Positions 10,735 through 19,984 of a stretch of DNA of 64,000 nucleotides are shown here, piece after piece. The number at the start of each line of letters is the position of its first letter. Position 1 is the first letter of the stretch. Source of the stretch: Ursus arctos (taxonomy: Eukaryota; Chordata; Mammalia; Carnivora; Ursidae). Below the pieces are notes generated by a model, which saw nothing but the letters and a program-made list of their open reading frames with translations, was not told where the DNA came from and ran no database searches. Where the stretch lies: contig NW_026623100.1 of NCBI RefSeq assembly GCF_023065955.2, positions 70,188,727 through 70,252,726 on the forward strand. Direction: 5' to 3'. The translations under genes were made by a program, and so were the position numbers.

Positions 10735-10915
10735 GCTAAGTAAAATAGAAGTTAAATTTGAATTTCAGATAAATGAATAATTTTTTTTTAGTTTAAGTAT
10801 GTCCCAAATATTGCATGGAACGTCCTTAGACTAAAAAAGTATTTGTTCATTTGAAATTCAAATTTAGCTGCACGTCCTGTATTTTTATTTGCCATATAGG
10901 GCCATTCTATTTAGG
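10735..10915. mobile_element. Palindromic (hairpin) DNA element
   Basis: Two arms of about 55 bases are reverse complements: 10749-10804 (GTTAAATTTGAATTTCAGAT... to ...GTTTAAGTATGTCCC) and 10817-10871 (...GACTAAAAAAGTATTTGTTC... to ...AAATTCAAATTTAGCTG), separated by a loop of about 12 bases (aaatattgcatg). Pairing is interrupted by some mismatches. The right flank 'acgtcctgtatttttatttgcca' also matches what I recall of a dispersed mammalian palindromic repeat, but I cannot name it. As RNA it would fold into a long hairpin. Confidence 0.75.
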
Positions 10916-11448
10916 GGTCAGCCTGATCTGAGGGCCAGCATGGCCCACAGACCCCATAACAATAAAACATTTCGAAAACAAACACCAGCCCCGGGGGGGC
11001 TTGCTCAGAAAAACAAAACGTGTAACTTCCTGAGAACACATTATTGTCTGAAGGTGGAAGTCTGTGATTTTGAAGGAAAAAACAGTCTTCTGCTGAGGAA
11101 GAGTGAGTCACAGGCAAGCTGAAAATGTCTCTGGCTTTGGGGGTAGGGTGGACACCGACCCCTCTTTCTCCCTTCTTTGCATATTCACTCATTCTGCTAC
11201 CTTCGTCAAGGCCCAGCTGGCCTGGGTGGGCTGGGCTGGGCCCTGACTCTCAGTTTACCAAGAACCCCCACCAACCATGCCACTCCTCGCCTCAGTGGGT
11301 CCCTGAGGCCTCTCCTGACTCCGCTGACCCAAACGGGGAGGGTCCCTCTCCTAACTACTGGACCAGCTTTCCCCGTGCCCTTTGGAGGTGGGTGCCGGAG
11401 TCCTTGGGTCACAGGCCAGACTGGGGGCCAAGCTTTAGAGTAGCAAGG
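10916..11448. other. Anonymous sequence, perhaps with an L2 trace
   Basis: The part from about 11190 ('cctgaggcctctcctgactccgc') weakly recalls sense L2 but is too diverged to call. No gene recognised. Confidence 0.4.
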
Positions 11449-11652
11449 AGGCCTCTTGGGCAGCAGGCAGGCACCGAGCCAGATGTAGAGAGAGTGTGGT
11501 GTGTCCGCAAGGCGGTCTCAACCCTGAGCTCCAGGGCCCAGAACTAGGAGAGGCCTCTTGGGCAGCAGGCAGGCACCGAGCCAGATATAGAGAGAGTGTG
11601 GTGTGTCCGCAAGGCGGTCTCAACCCTGAGCTCCAGGGCCCAGAACTAGGAG
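11449..11652 (+). repeat. Two-copy 102-bp tandem duplication
   Basis: Copy 1 (11449-11550) and copy 2 (11551-11652) each begin AGGCCTCTTGGGCAGCAGGC and end CAGAACTAGGAG. I find one difference, G versus A in the 'agatgtagag'/'agatatagag' word. The period is a multiple of three, so open frames on both strands run through both copies and carry a 34-residue repeat, but those frames look incidental. The near-identity shows a recent event, and copy number may vary between individuals. Confidence 0.95.
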
Positions 11653-11934
11653 AGGCTGCCTGGGCCTGTTTCCCCATCAGTAGGGGGCTCTATAGGGAGG
11701 GACAGTGTCCGTGGCTATGTGACCCGTCCTGGGCTCCAACCCAGGGCTTTGTCTGTCCGCTGAGCGTAGAAAGGGTGTAGCTTCGGCAACTGCATGGCCC
11801 CAGGCCCTGGGCAAAGGCTGCCATGGGACAGGCAGAGACGTGGGCCGTGTGGCCAGGCTATGACTGGGCCCGGGAGCCTCCTAGTGTGACCCCCGCCTCC
11901 GCCCCAGTCTGGTCCGCATGGGCAGTGGAGGGCC

Positions 11935-12395
11935 GTGTTAAATCCCAGCACTCCTCTGCTCAAAACCCCAAAGGACACCCATCTCACCCAGAATGAGCAC
12001 TGAGGCCTGGCAACGGCCCAGCCCTCACTCTGCCCCCCATCGCCGTCGGACTCGGCTCCCAGGAGCCTCCCCTCGCCGATGTTGCTCTTCTTGTCCCGCC
12101 CTGAACAAGGAAGACTTCACTCTTGCTTCCTTTTTTCTGGAATGCTCTTCCCCCCCACAAGGCTCACAACCTTCAAATCTTCACTCAAACTTCGCCCCTT
12201 CAGACCTCCTGGCCACACTGATTAAGACTGCACCCCCCTCCGACGCGCCAGCACTACCCTCTCTCCGAAGCACGCCTCACGCTCTGGAACTCCCTTAGGG
12301 CTGGCCTTATCGTCCATCTCCCTCGTTAGCACACACGCTCGTGAGACGGGATTCACATCTGCTCCCAGGACTGTCACGGCACCCGGCACCTGACG
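11935..12395 (+). mobile_element. L2 fragment, sense
   Basis: Sense L2 landmarks in order: 'gtgttaaatcccagcactcctctgctcaaaacccc', 'ggacacccatctcacccagaatgagcactgaggcctgg', 'ctggaatgctcttcccc', 'aatcttcactcaaacttcgccccttcagacctcctggcc', 'ggactgtcacggcacccggcacctgacggg'. This is a long copy for L2. Confidence 0.8.
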
Positions 12396-12406
12396 GGTAT
12401 GGCCCT

Positions 12407-12441
12407 GGGGGAGGGCCCTGGGGGAACAGGGGAGGTGGGGG
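12407..12441 (+). other. Potential G-quadruplex motif
   Basis: Five G-runs of 3-5 bases (12407-12411, 12413-12415, 12420-12424, 12429-12432, 12437-12441) with loops of 1-4 bases. It directly follows the 3' end of the L2 copy. Confidence 0.6.
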
Positions 12442-13154
12442 CTGGATGTGCCACTGCCCAGGGGAGGAGAGGGACCCAGATGCGTCTTCAGGGTACAGTC
12501 CAGCCTCCTGGGGACAATCTGTATGTGCTCACGGCTGTCAGTTCTCCCTCTTCTCCTTTCCAAAGGTGCTTCAAAGGTGGGGCCAGGTCCCCCTGGCATG
12601 GAAGGGACACTGAGGTTCCCAGGAGGGAAGCCCGGGCTCCCCCAGAATCGGAACGAGGGGGCAGGGTCACAGGTCAGGGAGTGACCTTTCTAACTTGGGG
12701 TCAGTTGTCCAGGCAAACTGCACACAAAGCCAGCCTGCCCCTCTGCAGGAGGCTGTCTGGCCCCACGACATTCCAGGCATTCTTTGGGGTCCTTGTGGCC
12801 AGAGGTCTGCGTCTGGGGGGGAAGTAGGGCTTTGTGCAGTGAGGAAGTGTCTGACTGCAGACCCCTTTGTTTGGCTGCCAGCACTGCCTGCCTTCCTCGG
12901 GGGCCACTGTCTGGCCCACTTGAGCAGCTGGGGTGAGGGTGGGGGCGGGGCAGGGGTCCCGGGGCTAGTGCCCTGCGGGTGCCCCCTGCCGCCCTGCAGG
13001 CACACAGCCCTGATGGGTCCTGCCCACCCAGCGCTGGCTCAAGCCTGGCCTCAGGCAGTCCAGTAGGGATCTGGTTGAAGGCTCCAAGCTTCTGCCCCTT
13101 GTTCCAGAAGTATCACCTAAATGGGATGCAGTTTGGCCTGTTGAGAAAACTCAA
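12442..13154. other. Anonymous GC-rich sequence with a second G-quadruplex motif
   Basis: No gene or repeat recognised. A second strong G-rich motif lies at 12930-12956 with runs at 12930-12933, 12937-12939, 12941-12945, 12947-12950 and 12953-12956. Overlapping frames on both strands reach about 140 codons and are not supported. Confidence 0.5.
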
Positions 13155-13330
13155 ACCCAGGGGTCACCCACATGGGTTTGAATCCCAGCACTGCTGCTTA
13201 CTAAGGAGGTGGCCTTCTCCCAGCGACGTCAGCCTCCAAATCTTAGTTTTCTCATCTGTGAAATGGGCCAGCAAGACTCACCAGGTAATGCAACTGAAAA
13301 GAAGTTTCTGGCACATACACCCAATCATTG
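13155..13330 (+). mobile_element. MIR SINE
   Basis: Landmarks: 'gggtttgaatcccagcactgctgcttactaagg' (B-box region), 'cagcctccaaatcttagttttctcatctgtgaaatgggcc', 'tctggcacatac'. A well-preserved MIR core. Confidence 0.88.
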
Positions 13331-13967
13331 TGAATCCCATGGCGTTGGGAGGCTCAGAGAGGGAGAGGGGGCTGGAGAAACACATGCCCTGTCCTCAGGG
13401 GCTGGGGGGTAGGGAGGCAGCAAGGCTTCGGGGAAGAGGAGAGGGAGACCTGGAACAGCCCCCACCGGACTCCCAGCTGTGAGCTGAGGGAGCGGCCCCC
13501 AGGCCAGGGTGCAGGCGTGCTCAGGGGGGATCCCACTCCACCTCATCGTCCTGGATGTCCTGCACAGCCCAGTGTGACTTCAACATCTCCCAGGGCCTCG
13601 GAGCTCGGGCAGCAGGGGCAGAAATGCAGGGGCTGCAGGGGTGTCCTGGGCTGGTCCACATGCTCCGGATCCCTGGGCAGCACAGAGGCCGGGCCAGGAA
13701 GGAGGTCAGCTTGGGCACCGTCTGTGACTCTGAGATCCCTACACAGGCACAGTGGGGGCCACGAAGGGTGAGGGGCACATAGCCATCACGGGGAAACAGC
13801 GTCAACTCAACCACAGGGAGACTAAGTCCGGCCACCTCAGGAAGGGCTCCCTAAGGGAGAGCTTCCAGTCAGCAGCAGGTGAGACAGAGCTGCTGACTGT
13901 GGGAGCTGCAGAGTGTCCCCATCCTGGGCAACGGGTCATGTTCAGCCCTGAGGGCTCAGAGCTCCCA
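13331..13967. other. Anonymous sequence
   Basis: No gene or repeat recognised. Confidence 0.45.
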
Positions 13968-14090
13968 GAGATGTGCTAGCTGCATGACTTTGGCAAGTTC
14001 ATTAAGCTCTTCCTTCATCAGTAAAATAGGAGCCTCATAACCACTACGCCGAGTGGCAATGCCCGGGAAATCGCTAGCCCAGAGCTCTGT
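13968..14090 (+). mobile_element. MIR SINE fragment
   Basis: Landmarks: 'gctagctgcatgactttggcaagttcattaagctcttcc', 'catcagtaaaataggagcctcataa', with a degraded 3' part. Core region only. Confidence 0.8.
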
Positions 14091-15169
14091 CTACAGGTGA
14101 TGGCTGCTCCCACAAAGCCTTGGCCTGTGAGCCGTGGCTCGGCGTCCAGAGCCCTGTGTGGTCCCAGCTGGTCTCTGGCTCTCTCTGGGCTGCTCTTTCT
14201 CCCTCTGTATCCTGAGAAGAGTGACAGAACTTCCTGCTCCGGCCTGCTTGGTGGCCTTGGCTTGTCCCGGGAGGGTCTTGCTTGCAGGAGGAGCTGGGTC
14301 AGAGGTCCTACATTCGTCTTCCAGCGCCATAACTGCTGCTGGTATGAGATTCACCCGAGCTGCAGGGCATGCTGGGAGTGTCCCACGGGGCATAGCTGGC
14401 CTGCCCACGGCACGGAGCGGGTGCCCACTGCTGCCCATTCTGGGTGTGCCTCAGGCTGCAGATGTCTGCAGGGGTCAAGTCCTGGCAGCCTCCTGAGCGC
14501 CCCTGGGTCGGGCGTGGTATGGGCAGGGAGGAACCCTCTCCCAAGATCAGTAATTGTGGAGATGCGGCCGGCGGGGGCCAGGGTGTTTGGAGGGATTCCT
14601 AGACCGTGTGGCAAGTGGACAGGAATGGCAGGGAGCAGTGTGGTGAGAGCAAGCTGCGGGCCCGGGGAGGCAGCCAAGAGATGTGGGCCACAGGGGAGCG
14701 TGCAATATTTGTAGGCCACTAGTGTTCAGGATCCTGACCTGGGTATGGCCTTGCCCCCACTTTAAGCCCCGTGTGCATCTGGCACTGAGGCCTCTCTGTT
14801 GGCTGGCTGAGCCGGTGGGAGAGGCCTGCCCTCCCTCTGGTGTGAAGGTTCAAAAGTGAGCCCCTGTCTGTGGCTGGACACTGCAACCCTATATTTTCCC
14901 ACAGAGAGCGTTGGCTGCCGCTGGGAAGAGGTGGGAGCTCCCCCAGAGTGAGCTCAAGGCAGGACAAGGTGTGGATATAAGCTGGGGCTGCTGCCACCCC
15001 TGTCCTGAGTCCCTAGAGAGCAGGATGGAACTCTGATGGACGGACACAGGTTCCGTGTCTTTGCTTCAGGGTAGCAAGTTTGGACATAGCAGGACATGTT
15101 TTAGGACACGTGGCACTTCAGCAACTATTTCGTGGAAGCCCCGATGGACTCTGCCTTCTGGATCAGAGG
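14091..15169. other. Anonymous sequence
   Basis: No gene or repeat recognised. A 205-codon plus-strand frame (14097-14714) is open together with other frames on both strands, is Gly/Ser/Cys/Trp-rich, and resembles nothing known to me. I take it as a composition effect. Confidence 0.45.
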
Positions 15170-15365
15170 TCTCAAACTGAAATGTGCATATGACTGACCT
15201 GCAGGGCCAACGGATACACAGATTCCTGGGCCCGACCCCCAGAGCCTCTGGGCGAGCAGGTCCAGGGTGGGGCCCGAGACTCTGCTTTGCCAGCCACCCC
15301 CAGTGCTGCTGGTACTGATGCTGCCGACACCCCAACCCCTCGGAGCGGGACCACGGGTCTTTGCT
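15170..15365. mobile_element. hAT-type DNA transposon remnant, MER5A-like
   Basis: The pattern 'gtctcaaactgaaatgtgcat...', 'cacagattcctgggcccgacccccagagcctctgg', 'gcaggtccagggtggggcccgagactctgc', 'ggtactgatgctgcc', 'gcgggaccacg' follows the order I recall for MER5A, a short non-autonomous hAT-Charlie element of about 190 bp. Nearly full length. Confidence 0.8.
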
Positions 15366-15387
15366 GCTTGGAGAGCTGGGCTCGGCC

Positions 15388-15683
15388 CAGCAGCTTCTCA
15401 AAGATGCAGAACCTTCCCCTCCGCCAGCCTCTGAGGCCATGTCTGCATTTTAATAAGAATCCAGGGGATTCTGGGCACCTGGGTGGCTCAGTCAGTGAAG
15501 TGTCTGCCTTCGGTTCAGGTCATGATCCCAGGGTCCTGAGATCAAGTCCCACCTCGGGACTGCTTCTCCCTTGCCAGCCCCTCCTCCCACTCGTCTCTCA
15601 ATCTCTCCGTCTCTCTCAAATACATAAATAAAATCCAGGTGATTCTGAGGCTCCTTCAAATTCACTGAGCCGTGGGGCAGCAC
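15388..15683. mobile_element. Second MER5A-like element, split by a SINEC
   Basis: The outer parts (15388-15472 and 15635-15683) join to a MER5A-like order in the opposite orientation to the copy at 15170: 'agcttctcaaagatg', 'tctgcattttaataagaatcc', 'aggtgattctgaggctcc', 'attcactgagccg'. The SINEC at 15473-15634 sits in the middle, so the DNA element was there first. Confidence 0.65.
15459..15647 (+). mobile_element. Carnivore SINEC, internally shortened, with target-site duplications
   Basis: Body about 15473-15634: head 'gggcacctgggtggctcagtcag', 'ggttcaggtcatgatccc', a CT-rich part, tail 'aaatacataaataaaat'. Duplications of about 15 bases flank it (AATCCAGGGGATTCTG at 15459 and AATCCAGGTGATTCTG at 15632, one mismatch). 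The middle 'gggagcctgcttctc' region is shortened compared with other copies. Confidence 0.92.
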
Positions 15684-15893
15684 TGGCTACTAGGACTTTC
15701 TGTGACGATGAAACGGATCTACGCTCGCCCTGCCCGATGCCACAGACGCAACCCACATTGGACGAACACTTGAAATGTGGTGAGTATGATTCGAAAGAGG
15801 GATTTTTAATTTTTACTTTTATTTAACTTTAGTTCATTTAAATTTAAATAACCACAGGTAGCCAGTGGTTTCCATCGGTCAGCGCAGGTCTAG
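15684..15893. mobile_element. hAT-type DNA transposon remnant
   Basis: The order 'ctactaggactttctgtgacgatg', 'cgcccgatgcc-like', 'gaacacttgaaatgtggtgagtatg', 'ttttatttaactttagttcatttaaatttaaataaccacaggtagccagtggtttcc', 'tcagcgcaggtct' matches a common dispersed mammalian DNA-type repeat I recall but cannot name surely. It directly abuts the MER5A-like copy. Confidence 0.65.
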
Positions 15894-15929
15894 AGTGACC
15901 CAGCTCAGAGGGCCCGTAGAGGTTGGCAT

Positions 15930-16045
15930 TGTGTAGACGGGGAAAAGGTTCAGAGAGAGATCAGAATGTGAATCAGGGACAGGGTGGGACCAGAGTCTCT
16001 GGGCTCTGAGGCCAATGTTTTCTCCTCCGCATAGCACTGCCACCA
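15930..16045 (-). mobile_element. MIR SINE fragment, antisense
   Basis: 'gacggggaaaaggttcagagagagatcagaatgtgaatcagggacagg' and 'ctctgggctctgaggccaatg' fit a reverse MIR core and 5' part. Confidence 0.6.
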
Positions 16046-16319
16046 CGACCCCAGGCCCTGACCCTGCCTCTCTCTCCACCCGGCCCTGGATGCTATCGCT
16101 CTGTGGACAGAGGGCTCCCTGGAATCTCAGGAGGCAGCCAGGTGTGAACACTAAGCTTGGCGGTACAGGAGCCTAGCGATGTGTCCACAACCAGTCCCGG
16201 CTGGAGCTGTAGAGATGGGCCCGCTTGGAATGGACACATGGCAGGCTGTGCCCCACCATGGACAAGCAGCCTACGACACACTAGAGCACACGGTGGACTT
16301 CGACTGGGGACCACAGTCA

Positions 16320-16612
16320 GCATTCACCACTGTAAGTGATCAAGATTAAATGAAATCATAGGGGTGGAGCCCTGATCTCATGGGATTCGTGTCCTTATAT
16401 AAAGACAGACCAGAGAACTTGCCGGCTCTCTCCACCCCTAGAGGATACAGTGAGAAAGTGGGTATCTGCAAGCCGGGAAGAGGGCCCTTACCAGAAACCG
16501 GCCCTGCCAGGCCTTGTTCAGGGCAGGCAAAAACGTGAGGAAATAAACCGTGGCCAAGCCACGCCTTCTGCGGTATTTTGTTATGGAACCCCGAGCAGAC
16601 CAAACACAGGGA
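16320..16612 (+). mobile_element. MaLR LTR (MLT1/MST-like), 3' two thirds
   Basis: Landmarks of a sense MaLR solo LTR occur in order: 'gatcaagattaaatgaaatcataggggtggagccctgatctcatgggattcgtgtccttatataaagacag', 'gtgaggaaataaaccgtgg' (polyadenylation region), 'tgcggtattttgttatgg'. MaLR elements are old ERVL-related non-autonomous LTR retrotransposons. No internal coding part is present, so this is a solo LTR or fragment. Confidence 0.72.
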
Positions 16613-17014
16613 AACTGGTTTGACTTTTAAAAGCTAGAGGAGGAAAAATACAAATAATAAAAATAAATAGAAGTTGGAGGAGAACCAGCTACATCTCGTG
16701 AGTACTGTTGTCTGCCTCGTCCAGGAAGCTGGGGGACCCTGGGACAGAGCCCATCCTTCCGCTCCACAGTGCAGCAGTGACTGGCCAGGGGGACCCCATC
16801 GGCCTCTAACCCCATAGCTGAGAACTTTGCAAGATTCAAAAGGATTTGGGGACCTGATCCTTAATGGCAAGGGTTATCAGTGTGTGGGACAGGGACGTTT
16901 CTGGGGGAGCACAAGAGATTTCAAAGGTGGGTGCCATCTTCCTGGAGAGGAGAAAAAGGGGTAGGGAGAGGGATGAGGAAGGGCTTCAGAGAACCCTAAG
17001 GTCTGGACCCAAGC
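16613..17014. other. Anonymous sequence with an A-rich patch
   Basis: An A-rich patch occurs at about 16640-16670. No gene or repeat is otherwise recognised. Confidence 0.45.
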
Positions 17015-17600
17015 AGGTCTGGCCTCAAAGCCCATAGTGCCCCCTCAACCCCCCAAACCCTTTCTGAGAGCCTTGTGGGCCCCACTAAAGAGACTGGATT
17101 TGATGCCACAGGCCTGGGGTTTGACAGGAGAATTGCAGACAAGCAGGTTTCTGTGATAGTGTTGATGTTCCAGAAAGATCACTCTGCCGTTCGTGTTTAC
17201 AGTAGACTGTAGGAGAGGCTAGGGGTGTAGGACCAATTAAGAGGCAACAGGTGAAAAGTTGAAGGGCTTGGATAGGGTCACTGGCAACGGGGTAGAGAGG
17301 AGAAAAAAGAGTAGAGATCAGAAGGAAATGGAATTAGCAGAGCCAATTCCAGAATTCGTGGAACTCCATAGGAAGCATGGAGGAGATAAGGAGGGAGGAG
17401 GAGGGCAGAGCTGAAGGTGGTCCCTAGGTTGTGGCTTGGACTCTGGGTACCAATGGCAGGCACCACTCAGAAGGATGAGACACGGCACGGTGCAGGGCAG
17501 GGGAGGATGAGCTCAGCTCTAGAAGGACGAGTTTGAGGCCTCTGGGCAGTCAGAGGTGTCCCGAGGGCAGGAGCTGGAGCCCCCAGAGTGCGGGCTGGGG
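17015..17600 (-). mobile_element. Long L2 fragment, antisense
   Basis: Antisense L2 order is clear: 'gagccttgtgggccccactaaagagactggatttgatgcc', 'tccagaaagatcactctgcc', 'agtagactgtaggagagg', 'aggtggtccctaggttgtggcttggactctgggtaccaatgg', 'gatgagctcagctct', 'gagtttgaggcctctgggcag'. It covers about 585 bases, well upstream of the L2 3' end. Confidence 0.82.
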
Positions 17601-18471
17601 CCCCCAGCGCTGCGCACGTCTGCTGTCTTTAACAGCGTTCACTGGGGTTCCCGGGGGCCCTGCCCGTAGCAAGGGGTGATGTTGTGCAAGCTGACCGCCG
17701 TCCTAAGCACCTCTGCGCTCCAGGTGCGCCCGTGTCTGCCGCTTCCAAAGACCCGGGGAGGCGCCCCCTCCCTGTGCCTCTGGCTGCCCCAAGCCTGCCT
17801 GGTGCCTCCTGGTCCGGTGGCCGGAAGGAGGGAGGAATGAGGCCAACGCGGCGAGTCCTGGCAGCACAAGTTCTGCCTCTGTAGAAGCCTCTTCAGCACC
17901 TCCACGTGCAGTGAAGAGAGACTCTCCACACACAAATAGACTATTTCTGGAACTAGAGAAAGAGCAAAGTGGTGGGGTGTCAAGGATCAAAGGAGAGACA
18001 GGCCCGGTTACCAGCAGCCCCAAGGGCTGGAGAGCAGGCCGGCCAGGACCACGGAAGCAGCTCTGCTCCCTGTCAGGGGGGCCTCACCAGGGCCACTGCG
18101 GTCCTCCGATGGACTGCCTGAGAGGTGGTGAGCTCCCCGTCAGGCTGGGAGCCCAGGCGGGGCCTGGAGGGCAACCGTGAGAGAGACTGCAAAGGAGCTC
18201 CCAGCCTTCAAAAGAGGGCAGGACAAAATCTCTCGCCCCTTATTTTCCCAGATTGAATCATCCTGTGAACCTCATTTCTCCAGAGGAGTTGGGAAGCAGT
18301 TTCTCCTTTTCACATGCATTTGCCTTCCTCAGGATCCCTCCTTTCCTATCCCAGCCCCCCCCCCCCCCGTGCTAATCAATAACGGCGTTCATGTGCAGTT
18401 ACCTGCAGGTGTCCCTGCAAGTGAGTCACTGCCAGGTGAGGCCTGCGGCTTAGTGGGTCCATAGGCCAGGG
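17601..18471. other. Anonymous sequence with some CpG and a C14 run
   Basis: CpGs are fairly frequent at 17600-17850. A homopolymer of about 14 C lies at 18355-18368. No gene or repeat is recognised. Confidence 0.45.
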
Positions 18472-18622
18472 CTTCCAGAACCCTGGTGGGCGTAAGAATG
18501 ATTGGGGATCGGATCCAGCTGGTCCAGGGCGGGGCCTCAGGTTCTGCATTTATAGCAAGCTCCCAGCTGCCACTGGTCCTGACAGGGGCCGCCCGTGCAG
18601 AAACAACGCTGTAGCCGCCAGC
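18472..18622. mobile_element. MER5A-like DNA transposon remnant
   Basis: 'ccagctggtccagggcggggcctcaggttctgcatttatagcaagctcccagctgcc' and 'ggtcctgac' match the central and right parts of MER5A in the same orientation as the copy at 15170. Confidence 0.68.
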
Positions 18623-19254
18623 GAGAGCCATCCAGATTCTACGACGGGAGTCGGTGGAGGGGTGGGGGGAATGCTAAGAAGGCTCCAGTGCAGGAATCTC
18701 AAAAGAATGGACTCTTCTTTCTAGAGCAGAACTAAGTCCATCCCTCCACTCTCCATCTTGGGGGCCTATCCCAGTCCCCCCTGCTTGAGAAGCATGAACC
18801 CGCTATAGGAAGATAGCTTCATCATGGCTTTGTGCCACCTCCCCCCAACCCCACCTGTCCCTGCTGAACTGCTTAGGCCTGAAGGGGTTCTTTACTCGAT
18901 TCGTGGGGCGGCTGGGGCCCCATCTCCACCAGGGGCCAGCCCAGCCGGGACCCTAGACGGGAGCTTTCTTCCTCCCCACCCTCAGCTGGCTGCTAGCCAC
19001 AAGGGCAGCACACTGCTGGGCCCCTCCCTGGGAACCAAGAGGCCTCAGCCTCTGATCCTTCCCCCTCTGGGCCTCTGTTTCCCTGTCTATAATGGGGGGG
19101 GGGAGGTGAATGAAGGCTCTCTTGGAGGCTCTGCACCTACCAATTCAGGCTTGTGGGGCTCAGAGCAGATGGGGATGGGGCCTTGCTGGAGAGGGGGCTA
19201 GAGGAAGTGGCCTGGGCCGTCGGGGCAGGGCAGGCTGGCTCCGTTAGGGACGCA
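18623..19254. other. Anonymous sequence, short MIR trace at 19055-19110
   Basis: 'ctctgggcctctgtttccctgtctataatggggg' near 19072 matches the MIR core in sense orientation, but too little remains for more than a tentative call. The rest is not recognised. Confidence 0.45.
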
Positions 19255-19400
19255 CACGCCTTTGCAGGCTCTCTCTGCATTGAGGCTTCTCAGATATTTT
19301 TAGGAAGGTTGGCGCCTCTTGGGCTGTGATTCATTAATGCAGCTGACAGAGCTCAGCATCTTTTGAAATCACAGTAGAAAGCTGAGAAGGTTCCCCAGTG
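19255..19400. promoter_or_regulatory. Candidate conserved non-coding element (short)
   Basis: A repeat-free AT-rich island between GC-rich flanks. It has TCATTAATGCAGCTGACAG at 19331-19349, which joins a TAAT homeodomain core to a CAGCTG E-box, and a 'cagatatttttagg' AT-rich word near 19291. Function is inferred from sequence character only. Confidence 0.3.
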
Positions 19401-19568
19401 CTGCTGCGTGTGTGTTGAAGAGAGGAGGGGTCACGGTCCTGGTGTTTCTACCTGGAGCTGTGTGTCAGGGAACAGGGAGGGTAGAAGGCACAGGGGAGTC
19501 AAAGAAGGGCCTTGGTTTAGGGCAGCTCCCAGCCTAGAATGGGGAGAAAGCCAAGAAAACAAACGACA

Positions 19569-19752
19569 GGGGGCACCTGGGTGGCTGTTAAGCATCTGCC
19601 TTCAGCTCAGGTCATGATCCCAGGGTCCTGGGATTGAGCCTCCATCAGCTTCCCTGTTTAGTGCAGAGTCTCCTTCTCCCTCTGCCCTTCCACTCCACTC
19701 AGCGCGCGCTTGCTCTTTCTCTCTCTCTCTCAAATACATGAAATCTTAAAAA
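19569..19752 (+). mobile_element. Carnivore SINEC, first of a head-to-tail pair
   Basis: Head 'gggcacctgggtggctgttaagcatctgcc', middle 'caggtcatgatcccagggtcc', CT-rich 3' part, tail 'aaatacatgaaatcttaaaaa'. The head lacks several bases (ggctcagtc-) seen in other copies. A second copy starts directly in its tail. Confidence 0.92.
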
Positions 19753-19972
19753 GGGGGGGGGGCACCTGGGTGGCTCATGGGTTAAGTGTCTGCCTTCGGC
19801 TCAGGTCATGATCCCAGGGTTCTGGGATCCAGCCCCAGGCTCCCTGCTCAGTGGGGAGCCTGCTTTTCCCTCTCCCTCTGCTTCCCCCCTCCCCGCCGCT
19901 TGTCCTCCCTCTTTCTCTCTCTGTCAAATGAATAAAATCTTGAAAAGAAAAGGAAGGGAAGGAAAAGGCAGG
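19753..19972 (+). mobile_element. Carnivore SINEC, second of a head-to-tail pair
   Basis: Starts with a G-run and 'ggcacctgggtggctcatgggttaagtgtctgcc', then 'ggtcatgatcccagggttctggg', 'gctccctgctcagtggggagcctgc', CT-rich part, 'tcaaatgaataaaatctt' and a purine-rich tail to about 19972. It was most likely inserted into the A-rich tail of the copy before it. Confidence 0.92.
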
Positions 19973-19984
19973 CATACAACACTG

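Noticed and set aside
14097..14714. 205-codon plus-strand frame
   Set aside because: Cys/Trp/Ser/Gly-rich without domain features, with competing frames on both strands.
16320..16612. Possible retroviral genes beside the MaLR LTR
   Set aside because: No gag, pol or env similarity seen nearby; fits a solo LTR fragment.
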